From: Candidatus Altimarinota bacterium
Lineage (GTDB): Bacteria; Patescibacteriota; Gracilibacteria; UBA4473
DNA length: 64,000 nucleotides
Assembly (NCBI GenBank): GCA_023143095.1
Contig: JAGLIF010000002.1
Location: 102,830 to 166,829, forward strand
Direction of reading: 5' to 3'
Below the pieces are notes generated by a model. The model searched no databases. It saw only the letters and a program-made list of their open reading frames with translations, and was not told the origin of the DNA. The position numbers were made by a program, and so were the translations under genes. This document shows positions 37,475 through 44,946 of this stretch, one piece after another; the stretch's first letter is position 1; every line of letters starts with the position of its first letter.

Positions 37475-37969
37475 ATGACAGATAAAAAAACAACAGAAAC
37501 TGTGAATGAAGTAGTACCAGTTAAGCCAAGTGAAGGTATTGAGCAAGCTCAAGTAAAGCAAGGTGTATTAGACAAAATAGAAGCCAAAAAAGATGAAGCA
37601 AAAGCGATTGAAGTAGCTTCTGATGAATTGGCAGCAGAAAATAATATTCCAGATTTGGATGTAGTTTCAAAAGGGGAAAAGATACTTTCTGCCATTGGTT
37701 ATTTAAGTTTCCTTTGTATTTTACCATTGGTACTCAAAGAAAAATCAGAATTTTGTCAGGTACATGGAAAACAAGGACTCATTTTAGTTATTTTATGGTT
37801 GATTTCTATGCCTATTCGTTTTGTTGGTGATTTAATAATGGATGGATGGTTTTCTGGTATTGTTGGATTTATGTACTTTTTAGTTATTTGTTACGGAATC
37901 TATAGTGTATTTAAAGGAAAAAAAGAATTGCCTGTACTTGGAATGATTGCGAAGAAATTGTCATGGTAA
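37475..37969 (+). CDS. Membrane protein with acidic N-terminal tail (DUF4870/Tic20-like)
   Basis: 164 residues. Residues 1-65 are acidic and soluble; residues 68-160 hold three helices (AIGYLSFLCILPLVL, GLILVILWLISMPIRFV, GIVGFMYFLVICYGIY) with VHGKQGLILVI typical of DUF4870-like proteins. Inserted between rpsB and tsf, which are usually adjacent. Function unknown. Confidence 0.65.
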   Translation: MTDKKTTETVNEVVPVKPSEGIEQAQVKQGVLDKIEAKKDEAKAIEVASDELAAENNIPDLDVVSKGEKILSAIGYLSFLCILPLVLKEKSEFCQVHGKQGLILVILWLISMPIRFVGDLIMDGWFSGIVGFMYFLVICYGIYSVFKGKKELPVLGMIAKKLSW

Positions 37970-37970
37970 G

Positions 37971-38044
37971 TTTCCTGTAATTAAAAAAGTTGATTTTAAT
38001 AATCGTTCGGATAGAATTCGAACGATTTTTTAATTTACAGGAAA
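37971..38044 (+). terminator. Nested hairpin: terminator inside a longer inverted repeat before tsf
   Basis: Inner stem 38001-38009 / 38019-38027 followed by a T run is a standard terminator. An outer repeat pairs 37971-37988 with 38026-38044 (one bulged base), the latter reaching the tsf ATG at 38045. The outer pairing would compete with or extend the terminator and cover the tsf start. Confidence 0.7.
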
Positions 38045-38806
38045 ATGGCAATTACGGCACAACAAGTAAAGGAATTAAGGGACAGAACAGGTGTAGCGAT
38101 GATGGCATGTAAAAAAGCACTTGAAGAATCTGATGGAGATATAGAAAAAGCTATTGAAATTTTAAGGAAGAGGGGAGAATCAAAAGCGGCAGAAAAAGCG
38201 ACCAGATCAACTTCAGAAGGAAGAGTTGAGGTTAGTGGCCGAGCTATCGTAAAAATTCTTTGTGAGACTGATTTTGTAGGGAAGAATGATAAATTTATTA
38301 CTTTTACTAAAGAATTAGCAAAAAAAATTGATAAAGATGGGGTAGTAGCTGGAAAAGAATATTTTGAATCAGTAAAAACGGATAAGATTCAAGAAATAGG
38401 AGAGAATATTGTTTTAGATGACATTTCTTTATTAGAAGGAGGGGATATTGTTTCAGGGTATGTGCATTCAAATGGAAAAATAGGTGTGGTTGTAGTTTTA
38501 GAAGGCGGAACAGAAGAAAATGCTAAAGATCTTGCTATGCATGCTGCAGCAATGAATCCATCAGTAGCGAATCCTGAAGATGTTTCTGCAGAAGAAATAG
38601 AAAAAGAAAAGTCTATTTACCAAGAACAATTAAAAAATGAAGGAAAACCAGAACAGCTTTGGGAAAGGATTATGGAAGGTAAAGTGAAAAAGTTTTGTGC
38701 AGAAAGGGCATTGTCTTCACAATCTTTTGTAAAAGATCCATCCATGACGGTTGCAGAATTCTTGGGAGATGCGAAGCTAATTGGTTTTATTAGAATGGCT
38801 ATTTAG
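38045..38806 (+). CDS. tsf: Elongation factor Ts
   Basis: 253 residues. MAITAQQVKELRDRTGVAMMACKKAL and the core TDFVGKNDKF are diagnostic. GDP/GTP exchange factor for EF-Tu. The start lies directly after the nested repeat, which may tune expression relative to rpsB. Confidence 0.97.
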   Translation: MAITAQQVKELRDRTGVAMMACKKALEESDGDIEKAIEILRKRGESKAAEKATRSTSEGRVEVSGRAIVKILCETDFVGKNDKFITFTKELAKKIDKDGVVAGKEYFESVKTDKIQEIGENIVLDDISLLEGGDIVSGYVHSNGKIGVVVVLEGGTEENAKDLAMHAAAMNPSVANPEDVSAEEIEKEKSIYQEQLKNEGKPEQLWERIMEGKVKKFCAERALSSQSFVKDPSMTVAEFLGDAKLIGFIRMAI

Positions 38807-38829
38807 AACATTATATTTATAAAATGTAA

Positions 38830-38857
38830 AAAAAGCACCTCAGATGAGGTGCTTTTT
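38830..38857. terminator. Bidirectional terminator between tsf and pilC
   Basis: 12-bp stem with A/T flanks (38830-38841 / 38846-38857), GCACCTC/GAGGTGC core and a 4-nt loop. Confidence 0.88.
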
Positions 38858-38877
38858 ATTTGATGAATTGATTTTTT

Positions 38878-40074
38878 TTAAGTAAGGATTTGGTCGTTCA
38901 TTTTGAGGATTGGAAGATAAATAGCTAAAATCATAAACACAGCTCCGAAAGCAATAAAAGCAAGGATGATTGGTTCCATAATTTTAGAAAGAGCTTCAAT
39001 TTTTCGTTCTAGTTCATCTTTATAAAAGTCGGCTGCTTTTGACATTACGGTATCAAGAGAAGCTGTTTTTTCTCCAATAGCCATCATATTAACTAGCATT
39101 TTTGGAAAAAGATCTTCATCATCAGATAAGTTTTCTGCGATAGAAATACCTTTTGTTAAATCATCTGCGGCTAAAAGTAGTTTTTCTTGATATAAATCAT
39201 TCTCAGCAATGTGGGAAGCAATTTTAAGACTTTCAACAATAGGTACTCCTGAAGTCATTAAAAATCCAAAAATTCGAGAAATCCTAGTAAGAATCATTTT
39301 TTGTAAAATATCACCAACAAGAGGAATAACTAAGAGAAATCGTCCCCATTGTTTTTTTCCAACTTTTGACTTTTTCCAAGTTAAAAAACTAGCAACAGAA
39401 GCTATAATAAAAGAAAGAAATAAAAAGGATTGATTGAGTACAAAGTCACTGGTTCCAATAAGAATTCTAGTTGGTAATGGTAAATTAGCTGCTCCGCCAA
39501 AAAGTTCTTCTAGCTTAGGAACCACAAAAACAAGAATCACAATTGTTAAGAGAATCATGACTGTAATAACTACAACAGGATAAGTCATTGCAGCTTTCAT
39601 TTTTTTTGAAAGTGAGTTTAGTTGCTCATATTGATCAACTAATTCTTTTAAAATTTCATTCAACTTTCCTGATTTCTCTCCAGCTTCGATTACAGAACAA
39701 GTAGCATCATCAAATACATCATCATTAGCTCTCATAGCTTGCGCAAGACTTTCTCCTGATTCAATTAAAGTTTTGATTTCTTTAATTACTATTTTCATTT
39801 TTGCGTGCTTTGTCTGATCATGAAGAAGGGTTAAACATTCAAGAATAGGCAGTCCAGCGTTAACCATGGCTCCTAGCAGTTGGAAAAAAAGAAGTTTTTC
39901 TTGAAGAGGAACAGTTGATAAATCAATGATCCAATCATTGATACTATTAAATATAGAGTTAATTGAAATAATTTTCTTTTTTTGTTTTTGTTCAATAGAA
40001 ATAGCTTCATTCGAGATATCCAGAATGAGTGTTTCTAGATTCTCTGTATTTTGAGCTTGTTTATTTTCAATCAT
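38878..40074 (-). CDS. pilC: Type IV pilus assembly inner-membrane protein PilC (GspF family)
   Basis: 398 residues with two GspF domains (about 60-190 and 265-390), each with the pattern LFFQLLGAMVNAGLPILECL / ISRIFGFLMTSGVPIVESL and KSGKLNEIL / KTASLDTVM, and three membrane helices. The inner-membrane platform for pilin polymerisation or retraction. Last gene of the operon, 11 nt after pilB. Confidence 0.9.
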   Translation of the reverse strand: MIENKQAQNTENLETLILDISNEAISIEQKQKKKIISINSIFNSINDWIIDLSTVPLQEKLLFFQLLGAMVNAGLPILECLTLLHDQTKHAKMKIVIKEIKTLIESGESLAQAMRANDDVFDDATCSVIEAGEKSGKLNEILKELVDQYEQLNSLSKKMKAAMTYPVVVITVMILLTIVILVFVVPKLEELFGGAANLPLPTRILIGTSDFVLNQSFLFLSFIIASVASFLTWKKSKVGKKQWGRFLLVIPLVGDILQKMILTRISRIFGFLMTSGVPIVESLKIASHIAENDLYQEKLLLAADDLTKGISIAENLSDDEDLFPKMLVNMMAIGEKTASLDTVMSKAADFYKDELERKIEALSKIMEPIILAFIAFGAVFMILAIYLPILKMNDQILT

Positions 40075-40085
40075 CTTTTTTTGTA

Positions 40086-41327
40086 CTATTCTTTAACAAG
40101 TTTATAAACTTCTTCAATAGAACTTATACCTTGTAAAACTTTAATAATTCCATCTTGTTCCAATGTTGTCATGCCTTCTTTTTGAGCAATCTTTTGGATT
40201 TCCATTGAAGGCATTTCAGATAAAATAGCTTTTTTTATAGAATCTGACATAGATAGAACTTCGAAAAGACCGATTCGTCCCTTGTATCCAATACCTTCAC
40301 AATGTGTACAACCATCCTTTTTTGCAACATAAAATATTGGATCTTTGAAAATACTCATATCTAAATCTTTTGGAGGAGTGAAAATTTCAAAGGCTTCTTT
40401 AATTTTGGCAAGTGCGCCAGCACTTGGTTTTCGTTTGATCTTACATTGACTACAAAGACGTCTTGCTAGACGCTGTGCGATAACCAAATTTACTGAGGCG
40501 GTTACAAGAAAGTCTGGAATCTTCATATTTAAGATTCTAGTGATGGTTTCAACAGATGAATTAGTATGAATTGTTGAAAGTACAAGGTGTCCTGTAAGAC
40601 TGGCTTCTATGGCGATTTCAATTGTTTCTTTATCTCGAATTTCTCCCACCATAATAATATCAGGGTCTTGTCTCAGAGAGGTTCGAAGACCGTTAGCAAA
40701 AGAATATCCAATAAGTGGACGCATTTGACTTTGATTAAGTCCGTCCATTTGATTTTCCACTGGATCTTCTAATGTCATAATATTAACTTCTGGAGAATTA
40801 ATATGACTCAATGCGGAATACATGGTAGTGGTTTTACCAGACCCAGTTGGTCCAGAGGTAAGAATAATTCCATTAGGTTGTTTTATGGCTTCTAAGAATC
40901 GTTTATAATTAATTCCTTCAAGACCTAACTTTGATAGTGTTGGGATTTTTTTAGATTTATCTAAAACACGCATTACAATTTTTTCTCCATTAACAGTTGG
41001 AAGTGTAGAAATACGAAGATCAACCTCCTTATCACCAATCCAAGTTGTAATTCGTCCATCTTGAGGAATACGAGATTCATCAATTTTTAGATTCGCCATC
41101 AATTTTGTCTTTGAAATAATACCAGGGTGAAGATTTCGAGGATATTCTACAATATGGTGAAGTACTCCATCTACGCGTAATCGAAGCTCAACATTATTTT
41201 TTCGTGGTTCAATATGTATATCTGACGCATCTTTTTCAATAGAAAGTCTCATTGTTTCTTCAAGAATATCGGGGATACTTCCTCTAATAATAGATTCTTT
41301 TAAAGATTTTAATGCTGTGTTAGCCAT
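40086..41327 (-). CDS. pilB: Type IV pilus assembly ATPase PilB/GspE, short form
   Basis: 413 residues. Walker A GPTGSGKTTTMYSAL, Asp box and Walker B DPDIIMVGEIRDKETIEIA, His box TGHLVLSTIHTN, and the four-Cys zinc site (CSQCKIKRK ... CTHCEGIG) that marks extension ATPases rather than PilT. It starts directly at the N2 domain (ASDIHIEPRKNNVELRLRVDGVLH), so the usual N-terminal MshEN/N1 domain (about 150 residues) is missing. Hexameric motor for pilus extension. Confidence 0.9.
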   Translation of the reverse strand: MANTALKSLKESIIRGSIPDILEETMRLSIEKDASDIHIEPRKNNVELRLRVDGVLHHIVEYPRNLHPGIISKTKLMANLKIDESRIPQDGRITTWIGDKEVDLRISTLPTVNGEKIVMRVLDKSKKIPTLSKLGLEGINYKRFLEAIKQPNGIILTSGPTGSGKTTTMYSALSHINSPEVNIMTLEDPVENQMDGLNQSQMRPLIGYSFANGLRTSLRQDPDIIMVGEIRDKETIEIAIEASLTGHLVLSTIHTNSSVETITRILNMKIPDFLVTASVNLVIAQRLARRLCSQCKIKRKPSAGALAKIKEAFEIFTPPKDLDMSIFKDPIFYVAKKDGCTHCEGIGYKGRIGLFEVLSMSDSIKKAILSEMPSMEIQKIAQKEGMTTLEQDGIIKVLQGISSIEEVYKLVKE

Positions 41328-41336
41328 AATGTTTTT

Positions 41337-42038
41337 TTAACGAGAAAATAGAGTTGCTTGTAGTTTTACAGTATAATATCTGTTGGTATTTTGTTTTCCC
41401 TTCTTTTTTTCTTCTGAAATACCAATAGCGTTGATATTTAGAAGAGGAAGTAGGTTTTTTTCTAAAAAATTACCTTCGATTGCATCATTACTAAAGGTTT
41501 TTTTTATTTCTTCTGATATTTTTCCAGTTTGTAAAAACTTTATAAATCTACGAAGATTTTTTTCATCAGCAGAAAAACTAATACTTAAGGCAGTGGTTGA
41601 ATACTCTTTTTCTTGTCTTGTCTGAGAGAGATTTATAGAGTTTAAATCAAAATAAGATTCTTGAAGTAGTAATGCCCTTAAATCTTTAAGTTTTATCGAA
41701 AACATTTCTAAAATTCGAACAATTTTATGCACATCAATTTTCTCTGGAAAAACTTGTTTTTCTTCTGAGAGGGAAAATTCAGATTTTTCACGAAAGTTGT
41801 TTTTTAGTTCTTTTAAAGTGCTTTGATTTAGCTCATAGTCTTCTTTTAATTTAGTTTTATTAATTTCCATGATAGCTATATTATTTCTAAATTTTTTCCA
41901 ATTAGTGTATTCAGGAAAGTTTTTTATAATCCCAACACTAATAGAAATTACCAAGAGAATAATCCATGTTATAGGACTTTTACGCATTTTATCTCTTCGA
42001 GAAAGTTTTAGATGACGATTTTTATTTGTATTTTCCAT
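41337..42038 (-). CDS. PilO-like pilus alignment protein (putative)
   Basis: 233 residues: short basic cytoplasmic start, one membrane helix (about 23-42, PITWIILLVISISVGIIKNF), coiled coil (about 50-90) and an alpha/beta C-terminal domain. No strong residue motif; topology and its place between the PilN-like and PilB genes suggest PilO. Would pair with the upstream PilN-like protein in the inner membrane. Confidence 0.55.
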   Translation of the reverse strand: MENTNKNRHLKLSRRDKMRKSPITWIILLVISISVGIIKNFPEYTNWKKFRNNIAIMEINKTKLKEDYELNQSTLKELKNNFREKSEFSLSEEKQVFPEKIDVHKIVRILEMFSIKLKDLRALLLQESYFDLNSINLSQTRQEKEYSTTALSISFSADEKNLRRFIKFLQTGKISEEIKKTFSNDAIEGNFLEKNLLPLLNINAIGISEEKKKGKQNTNRYYTVKLQATLFSR

Positions 42039-42046
42039 TTTTGTAC

Positions 42047-42946
42047 TTAATTAGAATTTGGAGCAATTCCTCTACTTCTTATATTAGTTTGTGCTTTATT
42101 TTTGTTTGTTTCCCAGGTTGTATATTCTTTAAAGCGGTCATCTGCAGGATCATGTTCTAATTCGTCTTGTATTTTTAACTTAATAGAAAAAGAGGTTCCA
42201 ATATCACCATCTTTTAGTATTTGTCGTGTGAAACTTCTAACAGAAGCATTTTTAAAGAAATCAAAAGAATTCATCATTTCAATAAATTCAGTAGTAAGAG
42301 AAAATACATTTCCATCAACATTACTGGCTTTAATAGAAAAAGATGCTTCATTTCTATTAAAGGCCATTGATTGAATTTCGACTTTATTTAAAACAAACTG
42401 AATATCAGGGTTTGAATAACTTGAAGAAATAAAATATTCTTGCATTCTCCCAATACTATCCATGATTCCATAAGCAAATCCATCTTTTGTATCTGTATCA
42501 AACCATTGAAGCTGTTCATTTCTAATTTTAGAAATTTGTTTATCATAAAGATAAAATTCTTCGTCTGCTATTTTCCTTTTTAATATATTAATTTCATCTA
42601 TGTTTTTTTTGTTGTCTTTTGTCAGTTGCTCTTTTGTTTTTTCTAAAGTACTATGTCTTTTAATAGTATTTTCTTTCAGTCCAAAGTTTTTAAGGTATTT
42701 ATTATCTTCATCTAAATCGGCTTTTAATGCTAAAAAAGAAACTGATATAACAGTAAAGAGCAATAATGAGATAATTTTTAAAAGAATTATTGAAACAGGT
42801 ATTTTTCGTCTTTCTTTTAAGAGAGAGTTACTGTTCACGATTCCTAACTCTGGTGTATCAGCAGCTTTTGGGTCTGGGATTGTATTATTCGGAATCACTG
42901 GTATAGCTGGAGATGGCTGTTTATTATTGAGAAAGTTTTTAAACAT
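42047..42946 (-). CDS. PilN-like pilus alignment protein (putative)
   Basis: 299 residues: Pro-rich cytoplasmic start (about 1-45; PilN uses such a segment to bind PilM), one membrane helix (about 50-74), a coiled coil (about 80-130) and a periplasmic-type alpha/beta domain. First gene of a four-gene pilus operon (PilN-like, PilO-like, PilB, PilC) with 8-11 nt spacings. No PilM, pilin or PilD peptidase is in the window. Confidence 0.55.
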   Translation of the reverse strand: MFKNFLNNKQPSPAIPVIPNNTIPDPKAADTPELGIVNSNSLLKERRKIPVSIILLKIISLLLFTVISVSFLALKADLDEDNKYLKNFGLKENTIKRHSTLEKTKEQLTKDNKKNIDEINILKRKIADEEFYLYDKQISKIRNEQLQWFDTDTKDGFAYGIMDSIGRMQEYFISSSYSNPDIQFVLNKVEIQSMAFNRNEASFSIKASNVDGNVFSLTTEFIEMMNSFDFFKNASVRSFTRQILKDGDIGTSFSIKLKIQDELEHDPADDRFKEYTTWETNKNKAQTNIRSRGIAPNSN

Positions 42947-42967
42947 TTTTTTAGTTAAAATCTGACA

Positions 42968-42996
42968 ATTATATCAGAAAAAACAAAAAAAAACAA
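42968..42996 (-). promoter_or_regulatory. Promoter of the pilus operon
   Basis: Minus strand -35 TTGTTT (42996-42991), 17-bp spacer, -10 TATAAT (42973-42968), 21 nt before the first ATG. Confidence 0.6.
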
Positions 42997-43008
42997 GCTT
43001 AAAAAATA

Positions 43009-43039
43009 AAAAACCTGAAAGATAAAGATTCAGGTTTTT
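43009..43039 (-). terminator. Terminator after rpsR
   Basis: 11-bp stem 43009-43019 / 43029-43039 (CCTGAA/TTCAGG core) with A/T flanks, just downstream of rpsR on the minus strand. Confidence 0.82.
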
Positions 43040-43063
43040 AAATAGACTTGAGTTAATCTAGGC

Positions 43064-43285
43064 TTACTTTTCATAACGAACACTTGGTAAAAGTCCCATG
43101 ATTCTTGCCTTTTTGATTTCAGTAGCAAGTTTCTTTTGATGTTTTAAGCAAACTCCAGTATAAAATCTACTTTGAATTGATCTATAGTAAGTAATAAACT
43201 GAGCCAATGTTTTTGGATCTTTGTAATTAGGCGATTGAGTGTTTTTGCAAAAGGTGCAAATAAATTTTTTAGGTCTAGGTGGCAT
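43064..43285 (-). CDS. rpsR: 30S ribosomal protein S18
   Basis: 73 residues. Core YKDPKTLAQFITYYRSIQSRFYTGVCLKHQKKLATEIKKARIMGLLP. It carries CTFC near the N-terminus and C-L-K-H in the middle, consistent with a zinc-binding (C+) S18. Pairs with S6 in the 30S platform. 26 nt after rpsF; the ssb gene that often lies between them is absent. Confidence 0.95.
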   Translation of the reverse strand: MPPRPKKFICTFCKNTQSPNYKDPKTLAQFITYYRSIQSRFYTGVCLKHQKKLATEIKKARIMGLLPSVRYEK

Positions 43286-43311
43286 GATTAATCTTAATTA
43301 GTAAATAAAGT

Positions 43312-43818
43312 TTAGATTCCTTCCGAGGATTGTGAAATTATATCATCTAATTTCTTATCTACATCATCCTTTTTAGGAGAAGGAGAAGATTCTTTCTCTT
43401 TAATAGTAGTTAATTTTTCTCTTCTTGTAGATTTTTTTTCTTCTTTTGGTGTATTTTCTACTTGTTTTTTCTTTTCTTGAGCTTCGTATTCAGCTTTTAT
43501 TTCGGAATATTTTCGAGGAGTAGCAGCGTTTTTTTCTACTTTGGAAATTAAAAATCTAACCAATTCTTTTTCAAGATTTAGCTCTTGTTTCATTTCAGAA
43601 AGATTTGCTCCGTCTAGTTCGAATTGTGCAAGAAAATAGTATCCCCAAGTTTGCTTGTTTATTTTATAAGCAAAACCTCGTTCCCCCCAAAAATCTTCAA
43701 AGGAGATATTTCCTCCTAATTTTTTGATTTTGTCTAAAATTTGTGTCTGACAAACCTTTTTCGCTGTAATTTCGTCTAGCGAATTTTTTACGATAGCCAT
43801 TATTTCATACTTCTGCAT
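43312..43818 (-). CDS. rpsF: 30S ribosomal protein S6 with long charged C-terminal extension
   Basis: 168 residues, against about 95-135 in most bacteria. Residues 1-100 are the S6 fold (MQKYEIMAIVKNSLDE, WGERGFAYKINKQTWGYYFLAQF); residues 105-168 are a Lys/Glu/Ser-rich extension with no predicted fold. Starts at ATG 43818, which matches the family N-terminus. Heads the rpsF-rpsR unit. The leader contains AACCGACC and possible S6:S18-type pairing (GCTTT/AAAGC next to the ATG). Confidence 0.93.
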   Translation of the reverse strand: MQKYEIMAIVKNSLDEITAKKVCQTQILDKIKKLGGNISFEDFWGERGFAYKINKQTWGYYFLAQFELDGANLSEMKQELNLEKELVRFLISKVEKNAATPRKYSEIKAEYEAQEKKKQVENTPKEEKKSTRREKLTTIKEKESSPSPKKDDVDKKLDDIISQSSEGI

Positions 43819-43982
43819 GCTTTATGGTCGGTTAATAAATAAAAAGTTTTTTACCGGCGTCCCAATTTAATAAAGGGAGGCAAAGCTCATGCAGGATAAG
43901 GAAAATTGTTTTTCTTACAAATCTTTTTCTTGTTTTCTGAGCTTTAGATAAATAATTTTATAGATTTTCATAAGTTTGTTTG

Positions 43983-43988
43983 TATACT
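43983..43988 (+). promoter_or_regulatory. -10 box of truB (leaderless)
   Basis: TATACT ends 7 nt before the ATG at 43996. No convincing -35. Confidence 0.4.
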
Positions 43989-43995
43989 TTTTTAC

Positions 43996-44850
43996 ATGTT
44001 ATCAGGATTTTTATTAGTAGACAAAGAGCAAGATTGGACAAGTTTTGATGTATGTGCAAAATTAAGAAAAAAACTGGGAGTTAAAAAAATTGGACATACT
44101 GGAACATTGGATCCGTTTGCAACAGGACTGTTGATTGTTGCTGTAGGATCTTGTACCAAATTGATTCCTTTTTTTGAAAAAGATAGAAAAACCTATAAAG
44201 CTGAAATTTTATTGGGAAAAACTTCTGAAACATTGGATGGTGAATCTGAAATGATAGAAAGTTTTAATGGAATCTTTCCAGATAAAAAAAAGATAGAAGA
44301 AGTATTAAAAACTAGATTTTCAGGAAGAATAGAGCAAATACCACCAAAGTATTCGGCTCTTAAAATTGGTGGGAAAAAAATGTGTGATTTAGCTCGAAAG
44401 GGCATAGATTTTGAGATAAAGCCACGAGAAACAGAAATTTTTTCAATACAACTTTTGAAATATGAATTTCCTCTTTTAACAGTAAATATAGAAGTTTCTG
44501 CAGGGTTTTATGTGAGAAGTTTTGCACGAGATTTAGGTAAAATCCTTTGTGGTGGTGGACTATGTAAAAATTTAAGAAGAGAGACGATTGAGAAACTTTC
44601 AGTATCACAAGCACAAAAAATAGAAGCTATTTCAAAAGAAATCTTAATTGATCCACAAAAATTACTTTCTTTACCTAAAATAGAAATAGATAAAAAAAGA
44701 AAAGATGATTTTTTGCAAGGAAGAGCTTTTGCTTTTCAAATAGATGAGAATATTGAATCAGGTGGGAAATTTTTGGTTCTCTCAGAAGGAAAAACATTGG
44801 GAGTAGGGGAGATGGAGTTTGGAAATTTACAACCAAGAAAGGTTTTGTAA
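43996..44850 (+). CDS. truB: tRNA pseudouridine-55 synthase
   Basis: 284 residues. GFLLVDKEQDWTSFDVCAKLR, then KIGHTGTLDPFATGLLIV with the catalytic Asp, PPKYSALKIGGK, and GFYVRSFARDLG. Makes the T-loop pseudouridine in all tRNAs. The -10 box sits 7 nt upstream of the start. Confidence 0.96.
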   Translation: MLSGFLLVDKEQDWTSFDVCAKLRKKLGVKKIGHTGTLDPFATGLLIVAVGSCTKLIPFFEKDRKTYKAEILLGKTSETLDGESEMIESFNGIFPDKKKIEEVLKTRFSGRIEQIPPKYSALKIGGKKMCDLARKGIDFEIKPRETEIFSIQLLKYEFPLLTVNIEVSAGFYVRSFARDLGKILCGGGLCKNLRRETIEKLSVSQAQKIEAISKEILIDPQKLLSLPKIEIDKKRKDDFLQGRAFAFQIDENIESGGKFLVLSEGKTLGVGEMEFGNLQPRKVL

Positions 44851-44933
44851 TTTGGAAAAGGAATGAAAACATTGTTTTGGATTTAATTTTAGAGACTTTT
44901 AAGAAGATTTCTTTATTTTTATTTAAGAGTTTG

Positions 44934-44939
44934 TAGAAT
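44934..44939 (+). promoter_or_regulatory. -10 box of dnaE (leaderless)
   Basis: TAGAAT ends 7 nt before the ATG at 44947. No convincing -35. Confidence 0.35.
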
Positions 44940-44946
44940 TTTTTTG

